Assembly: GCA_026419785.1 (NCBI GenBank)
Contig: JAODTK010004888.1
Location: 617,238 to 681,237, forward strand
Direction of reading: 5' to 3'
From: Sclerodactyla briareus
Lineage: Eukaryota; Echinodermata; Holothuroidea; Dendrochirotida; Sclerodactylidae
Length of the DNA stretch: 64,000 bases
Shown here: positions 57,447 to 64,000 of the stretch, in pieces
Layout of the letters: each line of letters begins with the position of its first letter
Numbering within the stretch: the first letter of the stretch is position 1
Notes under the pieces: generated by a model
Told to the model about the DNA's origin: nothing
The model's database searches: none
Seen by the model: only the letters and a program-made list of their open reading frames with translations
Program-made: the position numbers and the translations under genes

Positions 57447-57656
57447 TGTCGGGCATACACGTATGGGACCCTGACGGGCAGAGGAATCAATGATGTAACT
57501 CGTATGGCTGGTTATTATATACTTGAATATGTATGGGGAGAAGGGAAAACCCAACCCTCAACATTAGATTCACATATATCCAGTAAGAGTGCAAAGATCA
57601 TTAATTTTAAGTGTATCCCACCTGGAGCAGGCACATTGTTTATAGCGATAGTGTGA
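57447..57656 (+). CDS. Unassigned open segment after a strong acceptor, possible terminal exon
   Basis: A run of about 20 T followed by GTTTGTTCAG makes a good 3' splice site. The 69 codons to a TGA read CRAYTYGTLTGRGINDVTRM, AGYYILEYVWGEGKTQPSTL, DSHISSKSAKIINFKCIPPG and end AGTLFIAIV. Composition is protein-like. No family recognised and no partner exon found. Confidence 0.3.
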   Translation, partial: CRAYTYGTLTGRGINDVTRMAGYYILEYVWGEGKTQPSTLDSHISSKSAKIINFKCIPPGAGTLFIAIV

Positions 57657-57956
57657 GTATGACGGTTTATCTCAGTCCCCCGAGGGGGCCATTCCCGGCG
57701 CTCTAGGGAGGTGTTAAAACCAAAAATGTGCTGAGTGGCCGGGCCAACCTTTGGTGGCGCAACACCTCTTGATAGTGACCCGCGCCCCGCGGGTCGACAA
57801 ATCCAGCATGCTGATGTGGCTCAAGTAGTAAGAGGAAAATGGTCGCTGATTTTCATCATAAAAATTATTAATTCACAACTATGCAGCCATTTGTCGGAAC
57901 ATCTGTCAGAAACAGGGTCATACTAACGCCCCTTCCCCCCATGAGGTCATCAACTG

Positions 57957-58085
57957 CGTAAAAGTCGGTGGGGGGGGATATGGCAACATTTCAAAATTTT
58001 AAATGTTAAAGTCAATAGGAGCATTGTCAAAAAAGTGGGGGGGACATGACCTGTCCCCCCCAGTCCCCACATGTTGACGCCCATG
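57957..58085 (-). mobile_element. Short G/C-run MITE end, copy B' (inverted)
   Basis: The complement reads 'atgggcgtcaacatgtgggg', 'gacaatgctcctattgactt', 'aaattttgaaatgttgccat', matching copy B at 51047. Confidence 0.7.
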
Positions 58086-58149
58086 CTTCCCCCTAACAGT
58101 TATGACCGATTTACCTTCCACCAGGCCTATCACCATGCATGGTTAAATA

Positions 58150-59080
58150 CAAATTGAAGCCATACACAAATTACGCAGCCATACCAAAGACGATGATGAC
58201 GTTCAATCTATCTCCCTTGTCAACAGCTGGATCGACTCGTCAAATGTCGTCTGAGAGATGACGAAATGTAATGACTGGATGAACCAAAAATACGGCTAAC
58301 ACTCAACACCAGTAAAACTGAGTTTATTATTTTCGATGGAAAAAAGATGTTTTAGATCATAAGACGCTTTCCCTTAGATCCGGCGATTCCTTGATTACTT
58401 TCCAGCGAAGTTAGAGATCTCGGAGTTATCTTCGACTCGAAAATGTCAATGGTTCCCCATTCAACTATGTATCGTTCAGCCGAATTCAGCTAAAAATCTT
58501 GGGAGGATCCCGTTCGAATTCAACGAAACTGCCTCCTTACATATTGCTCATGCCGTCATACCAGCTAAACTTGACTACTGTAACTCTCTCCTGTTCGGCC
58601 TACCCAATCCTCTCAAACGCTTGCAGCGGTCCTCAACTTACGCAAGGGTTGTCTGCCGAGTCGTCCATGGACAGTACACACCAATCCTGAAATCACTTCA
58701 CTGGCTTTCCATTAATGAAACGCATTCAGTTTTTAAGATTTTACTAATAGCATTTACGTCTATCCAACACGGACCCGCATACCTCCGTCATCTGCTGAAG
58801 GATTACAAGCCTCGCCGTCCATATCAGTCTGCCGACAGAAAACTCCTGATTGTTCCAACAGATCCCTCAAGACTGGCCGCGTGGTTTCTCACTGCGCCCG
58901 GACTCTATAACAGACGCCCTGAAGATCTTCCGTCATTCCATTGTCAGAACTCGTCTACCTTCAAGTTCCCCGTCTAAAAACTCATTTGTTTAATTGTTCT
59001 TATAATGTTTTTAATTGTAGCAGTTCTGTTTTTTTCGTCACGCGCTTCGAGCCATTTGGGAGAGGCGCTCTTCTATAAAT
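58150..59080 (+). mobile_element. L2-type LINE, reverse transcriptase C-terminal part and 3' UTR
   Basis: Readable blocks in order are DDDDVQSISLVNSWI (the catalytic YADD region, altered), LTLNTSKTEFIIFDGKKMF, SEVRDLGVIFDSKMSM, KLDYCNSLLFGLPNPLKRL, PILKSLHWLSINETHSVFKI, GPAYLRHLLKDYKPRRPYQS and ADRKLLIVP, then a stop and 'cgcgcttcgagccatttggg' with 'aggcgctcttctataaatg'. This is the standard end of an L2 element. Frame breaks and missing segments show it is inactive. Confidence 0.93.
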
Positions 59081-59082
59081 GT

Positions 59083-59101
59083 GTTATTCTTATTATTATT
59101 A

Positions 59102-59146
<45 letters not shown>

Positions 59147-59166
59147 ATTATTATTATATTCATTAT
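59083..59166 (+). repeat. (ATT)n microsatellite tail of the LINE
   Basis: About 26 mostly perfect ATT units directly follow the LINE 3' UTR, as expected of the L2 clade, whose copies end in short repeats rather than poly-A. Confidence 0.95.
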
Positions 59167-59574
59167 ATAGTAATTACAGGTCAATCAGTCCATTTTAATC
59201 TCCAACATTTTTCTTTCACATGGAGCAAGACGGATTTCAACACCAATGAATACTAATTAAAATTAAATATGTGAAATTATTTCGACTTGTAGGGTACAGA
59301 CACGGCTTCGGTTGAAAAAGCAGCAACTTCAGAGATAAAATTAATCACTATCATGAGGATATGTTGTAATTATTAGTGGGTAGGGTATGGTAAGGACACA
59401 CATACAACAATGATCATCACAGTCGCGCGGCACGGCGCCGGCTGTTCACAGTGATTCGCGGCGTCGAATGTAGCCAACCTCGGATTGATATTCCGGAGTC
59501 TTCTGCAGACAATCTGAATTTGGTTCAAAAACGATTTTTCCAAAAAACGTTATTGCACAATTATCTATGGGCAT

Positions 59575-60000
59575 TCTGTTCCGGGGGTATTCGTCCTGGA
59601 GGTAGTGAGTAGTCCCAGGATGATAGTCCCGAATGATAGTTATCCATAGTACTTGACTTCGGGGGTACTTGTCCGGGGGTAAAAAATGTCCGGTTGGTAG
59701 ATGTCCCCGGGGGTATTTGCCCTCGGGGTATTTGCCCGGGGGGGTGATTGTCGGGGAGGTAGCTTGTCCTCGGGGGTGGATTGGAGTCGGGGGTAATCTG
59801 GGTAATTGTCAGGGGGGGGGTGATTGTTTGGGGGGTTAGTTGCCTCGGTGGTATTGTCTAGAGGGATTCCGGGAGGTAATTGTCCAGAGTGTAATTGTCC
59901 GAGGGTATTTGTCCAGGGGGTTTGTTGTACCTCGGGGGGTGTTGTCCGATGGGGGTGATTGTACGGGGGGTTGTTTATTGTCCGGGGGGGGTAGTCCCCT
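59575..60000 (-). repeat. Short-unit array, inverted relative of 51290-51575
   Basis: 'gggggtaattgtcc' and variants ('cgggggtatttgcc', 'gggggtgattgt') recur about 25 times. The complement is the unit of the 51.3 kb array. Confidence 0.9.
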
Positions 60001-60929
60001 AGCACCGTGCCAACCTGCAATGCAAGTGTGACAACCATCCCGAACAATGTCACAATGGATTTCCCCTCCGTATGTGAAACCAGCCCCATACCAAGTGGAC
60101 AACCTACCACAGGCACGGGGCAATAGGTCACAACAATTTTTCGAAAAAAGTGCTGAATTTCTTATGCCCATACAAATGTGTTTGGATTAGTTCCCTATCA
60201 TGGTTCACTTAGCTACAGTCTTTTCTGATCTTGCATACCATAGTGAATCTGTAGTTTCTAAAAAATCCTTTGACTTTTCATCTCCAGTCTCATCCCCTAT
60301 TAACATTTAACACCACCACCACTACCTCATCACCAACCGTCCCACCGGATGGTGCTTACGGCCCTGGCCGGGAATGCCCTTCCCAGGCGGAAATCTGAGG
60401 GGTCTGTAAATGGACAATTTTCTAGTACGCAGTACGCTACGCGTCACCGATGGTGACTCGAATTGTAAGGAATAAACACGATTCATTTTCTTCAAGCACG
60501 TTTTCTTTCTGAAATTTCGGAAATTCATGCCATTTTAGAGATGTTGCAGTAGGCCTTATGCCATACGACCCGTAATTTTCGTTTCCTGCAAGCTTATGCC
60601 CTCCCCCAATATTCAACACAGATCGCTTCCCCTGCCTCTGCAAACCAATTGCTGCACATTACTGCACGCTTCCTCTTTTAACTAGCATTAAGTCCGCATG
60701 TATGGTGTTTTGCTCCCTCCATATCGATGTGATTATACAACCGACATCTGTGACTCCCCATCTTGTCGATCCTTCAATTCTCTATGGGAGACAACTCACT
60801 GCTGGCAACACGGATTGTTTTTTTCTACGCTCCGCGCATTTTATTATAATAGCTCCATTCTCCAGCCTGCTCCCGGGGGGGGGGGGAGATTTATTTTTAC
60901 GAAACCTGGCGGCATATCGTCCATCGCCA
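60001..60929 (+). other. Region upstream of AK6
   Basis: Unique sequence with an 11-base G run at 60875-60886. The promoter of AK6 should lie here, but I see no TATA box or other clear element. Confidence 0.4.
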
Positions 60930-60964
60930 TCTACAACTTTTAAGCCAAACATTCTAGTTAACAG
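60930..60964 (+). CDS. AK6: AK6 exon 1, 3' part (PNILVTG)
   Basis: 'aagccaaacattctag' reads KPNIL; with one T of 'gttaacag' removed the text becomes V-T-G split after its first base, and the phase then joins exactly to exon 2. The donor is ACAG|GTTTGT. As written the frame gives VNR. The start codon is unclear: no ATG is in frame nearby, though 'gccatctacaactttt' could hide one (ATG) through an error. Only seven codons are certain. Confidence 0.65.
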
Positions 60965-62186
60965 GTTTGTCATATTGTCACCGTGGAGAATTCCGTCTGT
61001 TCCTTCTTGTAAGACATTTGTGCACAACCAATTGCGTCATCGAGAATAGTTGGCAATTAACGCAGGGACTAGATCCACGACGAAATTACTGCTGTAGAGT
61101 CACCACACCGCTTAATACCGGCCCATTGACTCACACACGAAATTGATCCCTCGAGGGGCGCCATGGCAGTAGAAGTTTTCGCCAGGGATATCCCACCCTC
61201 CATTTTGAAAGCTGACATTACAACTGTCATGGCAACTTCCAATTCAATGAACCTGACCGTTTAGATTTTCGTCGGGTCTCCCGGTTCTTTTGCTTTTTTT
61301 CAGACCGCAGGGTGGGCAAGCCGGAAAACAAGTTTCCATTCATTTTCCACTAATCTAGAAAATGGCCCCAAACCTTCGCACCTCAGACATACCAAAACCC
61401 GCCTTCTCAGGTGCTTTTCCGAAATGGTCTTTATAACACAGTAAACATTAGAGCGACAGGGTCCAGAAAGTCGCTCAGAATGGGGTTTAATGTGATTTTT
61501 AGGGACCTCTGTTTTGACGGGTAACTCATTCGCGGAACGGACATAGCTAATAGTGGCCTGGACCTGAAGAGAGAGGTATTGGTCATTTTTCCCCGAAATC
61601 AGGTCAGTCATGGTGTAAGCAGTTTTGAGTACAAAACCAATGCCCCCACCCAATGGTGCCTTCACATGCCATATTCTGGCATGCAGACGCGTGTGAACAG
61701 TGCTCATCTCAGTGCAGTAGGCCCATAGGTGTGTGAGTGGCAGCATAGGTTCAGGGTTGTTGTTAGGGCTATGGGACAGGTTTCTATCATAATTTCCCTG
61801 TGACAGCTGTAATGATACTCACTTCGCTTGTTTTTCACCAAGATGCTCCAATCACCAGGAAGCCGCAGACAGTGCCTCCTCTAGTTCAGGCACCCAGTAC
61901 CTTCTCTTGGAATAGCCGGTTTCGGACTAAACAATGGTCGCAGTGAGTCCAATGGCCAGTACCATCTTGAATTATGCAGTTCCATTCTGAGTCTGAGTCT
62001 GAAAAACCAGAAGAGGACGGAGGAGGCCTTAGATACATTTAAGACAAACAACGCAGAATGGGAACACTCACAAAAGAACCCAATAGAGATCAAACTATGT
62101 CATGCTTATAGCCTCAGTCTAATGTACGAAAATTGCGACAAGGCCCCCCCCCGCCCTACCCCCCCCACCCCCCCCCCCCCCCCCCA

Positions 62187-62246
<60 letters not shown>

Positions 62247-63927
62247 ACCCCCCCCCCCCGCCTCACCCCCAGCTACAGTATCCAGACCAATTTTATACCA
62301 TGTTAATTCAGTTAGAAAAATACACACATCACATAGTGCATGCAACAGCTTTAAGCTCATTCCTGGATAGATTAGTATAGCGACCAAACCTGATGCCAAA
62401 GCGAAATGATTCGGGAACAAGTTTCACTGTCGTTTGTAGCCCGGCACTGGAGTTGCGTATGCTCAGTACATGGTCCCAGTCCACGAAATTAGGATCTCCG
62501 ACCTAGGCCTAGCCTAGGCTAGGCCGGGTTCCGACGCGTCAGGATTTTGAAGTCTCCAGGGAGTTCTTTTTCCTCCACTAAATAGGCTGAGTATCTAGCA
62601 CTATTGGCCAAATCAAAGAAAGCCGACAGGAAGATGATTGGAGTTCATTCCCGTGCTTGGATTTTGCACGGATGCTTCAACAGGCTTACATGATTCACAT
62701 TTGGCACAAGAGGAGTTATATTATGCTACGGTCACCGATAAACACACATATGGGGAATCCAGGAACTGAGTGAAGCCAAGTCGGCTCCAGTCGCTCAGAT
62801 CATCTAAATTATTACCATTTTTTACCAAAAAAATACATGTTTTGCCCCCAAAGCCAAACAAATGAATAAGACTTTAACCGTTTCAAAACATTTTTGTGCA
62901 ATACCAAGTACATTGTACACGAAAATCACAGAATTGCTTTTGAAATATTTTTTCTGAAATCGCATTCCGGTTCAAACACACCGCTAATAGCCGGCCCATT
63001 GACTTCACACACTAAATGACTCCCTTCGAGGGGGCTGCCTGGCCAGTAGAAGTTTTCTCGCCAGGATGTCCCACCCACCAGTTTGAAGCTGAAATGCCAC
63101 ACCTGTCATGGCACTTCAATTCACTGTACCTTGACGTTTAGATTTTCGGCTAGGGTTGCCCGTTGTGTTCTTTGCTTTTTTCCGACGGCCCGGTGGCGCA
63201 AGCGGAAAAATCAAGTGACCAACGTCATTAACTAATCTTAGAAAATGGCCAAATTCGATCAGACATCCCAAACCAGCCTCTAGGTGCTTGTCGGGGGGGG
63301 GGGGACCCCCCCCCATGGGTTCTGTCTAACACAGTTAACATTAGAGCCGACAGGGGTCCAGGAAGCGCTCAGAATTGGGGTTTCAAATGTTGAGTGTTAG
63401 GGAGGACTCTCTTTTTGGAAAGGGTACTCATTCCGGCGGAAACGAAAACGAACATTAGTAATAGTGGGTGAGGTGAGACCTGTATGTAGGGAAGACGCGA
63501 AACACAAGCCCAAGGCGGGCGCCTAAGGCGGAGTTATTGGCAGGTGCGATCTTGATCTGTTCACACAAATCGCCCAGTGGGTGTGGGACGTGTGGTGGTC
63601 CTTTGTCCAGGGTAGATGTAATTGTCCAGGAGTGCTTGAAGAAGAGCACACTAGGAGCAGAATTGAGCTCTGCTGAAAGTTATTCACTGGGGGATGGTGC
63701 GGTGGATAGAGCGAGTCACTTATAAGCAATCTTTCTGACTTTTTGATACTCGAACTTTACCATTCACAGGGACTCCAGGAACAGGGAAGTCTACCTTGTC
63801 CCAGGAACTGGCTCAGAGGTTGTCGCCTAAACCTACCTGAGTGTTGGTGATGTGGCCAAAGAGAAGGGAGCTCTTTGAGAATGGGATGCAACAGAAACAA
63901 CTGCACCTGTACTGGGACGAGGACAGG
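60930..63927 (+). CDS. AK6: Adenylate kinase 6 gene, first two coding exons (3' end outside window)
   Basis: AK6 (CINAP, yeast Fap7) is a small P-loop nucleoside monophosphate kinase/ATPase, mostly nuclear, needed for late small-subunit ribosome maturation. The split P-loop is diagnostic: exon 1 ends PNILV plus TG and exon 2 begins TPGTGKST, together giving the GTPGTGKST Walker A. Exon 2 continues LSQELAQRLSPK, YLSVGDVAKEKG, EWDATETTAPVL and DEDR, parallel to vertebrate AK6 (ELASKSGLKYINVGDLARE ... CPILDEDR). The remaining exons (the NMP-binding and LID parts) are off the right edge. Intron 1 is 2.8 kb and holds a direct duplication and a long poly-C tract. Confidence 0.9.
61108..61560 (+). 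repeat. Direct duplication, copy 1
   Basis: 'aataccggcccattgactca', 'cagtagaagttttcgccagg', 'gtcatggcaacttccaattc', 'aaacattagagcgacagggt' and 'cgcggaacggacatagctaa' recur in the same order and strand at 62975-63470. Identity by eye is near 80% with many indels. Confidence 0.9.
62144..62260 (+). repeat. Extreme poly-C tract (poly-G on minus strand)
   Basis: About 115 bases of almost pure C, with an uninterrupted run of 59 C (62188-62246). The glycine- and proline-only frames over it are artefacts. It lies within AK6 intron 1, between the two duplicated segments. Confidence 0.97.
62975..63470 (+). repeat. Direct duplication, copy 2
   Basis: Second copy of 61108-61560, about 1.87 kb downstream. 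It carries a G-run/C-run palindrome insertion at 63291-63313 absent from copy 1. Confidence 0.9.
63770..63927 (+). CDS. AK6: AK6 exon 2 (Walker A to DEDR)
   Basis: The exon follows TTTACCATTCACAG and ends GACAGG|GTAATT. It reads TPGTGKSTLSQELAQRLSPK, then in the next frame YLSVGDVAKEKGAL, EWDATETTAPVL and, after one more base, DEDR. Three one-base frame breaks fall at 'aaacctacctg', 'ctctttgagaatggg' and 'actgggacg', all short homopolymers. Walker A Lys and Ser/Thr are present. A possible next acceptor, TTCCTCTCAG, ends at 63996. Confidence 0.93.
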
Positions 63928-64000
63928 GTAATTTCCCACTGCTTACCAAAAAAAAAAACTATGGCAAGAGGTCATCTAATTGGCTGTTCCTCTCAGGATA

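Larger units (their letters stand above)
60965..63769 (+). other. AK6: AK6 intron 1
   Basis: Holds two direct copies of a 0.43-0.5 kb segment (61108-61560 and 62975-63470) and the poly-C tract at 62144-62260. Ends in the acceptor TTTACCATTCACAG. Confidence 0.6.

Noticed and set aside
50014-60000. One large inverted repeat spanning A-B-C and A'-B'-C'
   Set aside because: The right-hand copies occur in the order A', B', C' instead of C', B', A', so this is not a single palindrome but several inversely oriented insertions.
62106-62420. Glycine-only and proline-only frames over the poly-C tract
   Set aside because: Produced by the homopolymer; no flanking coding context.
63640-63720. 'tggtgcggtggatagagcg' as a tRNA gene
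   Set aside because: An A-box-like phrase only; no B box or cloverleaf follows before the AK6 exon.

Overview
The window is eukaryotic nuclear DNA: short coding exons with GT-AG borders in long repeat-filled introns, L2/CR1-type LINEs, tRNA-derived SINEs, MITE-like elements and many minisatellites. An invertebrate deuterostome is likely. The best single clue is a set of minisatellites that repeat exon/intron junctions, which I recall being described from amphioxus (Branchiostoma) as 'mirage' minisatellites. Cephalochordate is therefore my preferred but unproven assignment.

Genes. (1) The 3' half of INTS3 (Integrator complex subunit 3, also a SOSS complex scaffold) runs on the + strand from before base 1 to a TAG at 29783-29785. 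I place 16 exons by conserved peptide blocks and splice sites, plus one weak candidate. (2) The 5' part of AK6 (adenylate kinase 6 / CINAP / Fap7) starts near 60.93 kb on the + strand and leaves the right edge, with its Walker A motif at 63.77 kb. Both genes show one-base frame breaks inside conserved exons while splice sites stay intact, which points to uncorrected long-read indels more than to pseudogenes.

Layout. 0-30 kb: INTS3 exons and introns. Tandem arrays start inside exons at 16.7, 19.8 and 23.9 kb and inside the last exon at 29.8 kb. Other intronic arrays lie at 1.35-3.3, 7.8-8.1 and 28.1-28.6 kb. Two copies of a 1.4 kb element end in CCAGGCGAGAC-type termini, and there are three SINEs. 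30-39 kb: intergenic, with an L2 fragment and two short unassigned open segments on the minus strand. 39-45.6 kb: a very GC-rich block of nested tandem repeats, organised like a ribosomal intergenic spacer but without recognisable core rRNA. 45.7-60.5 kb: a transposon-dense desert with a 282 bp MITE, two inverted copies of a 1 kb element, short-unit arrays in opposite orientation, LINE fragments and two unassigned open segments. 60.9-64 kb: AK6 exon 1, an intron with a 0.5 kb direct duplication and a very long poly-C tract, then AK6 exon 2.

The most unusual signal is the repeated capture of coding-exon ends with their 5' splice sites, and once of the stop codon region, into tandem arrays within one gene. 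All assignments rest on reading the sequence and recalled family motifs; no search was run.
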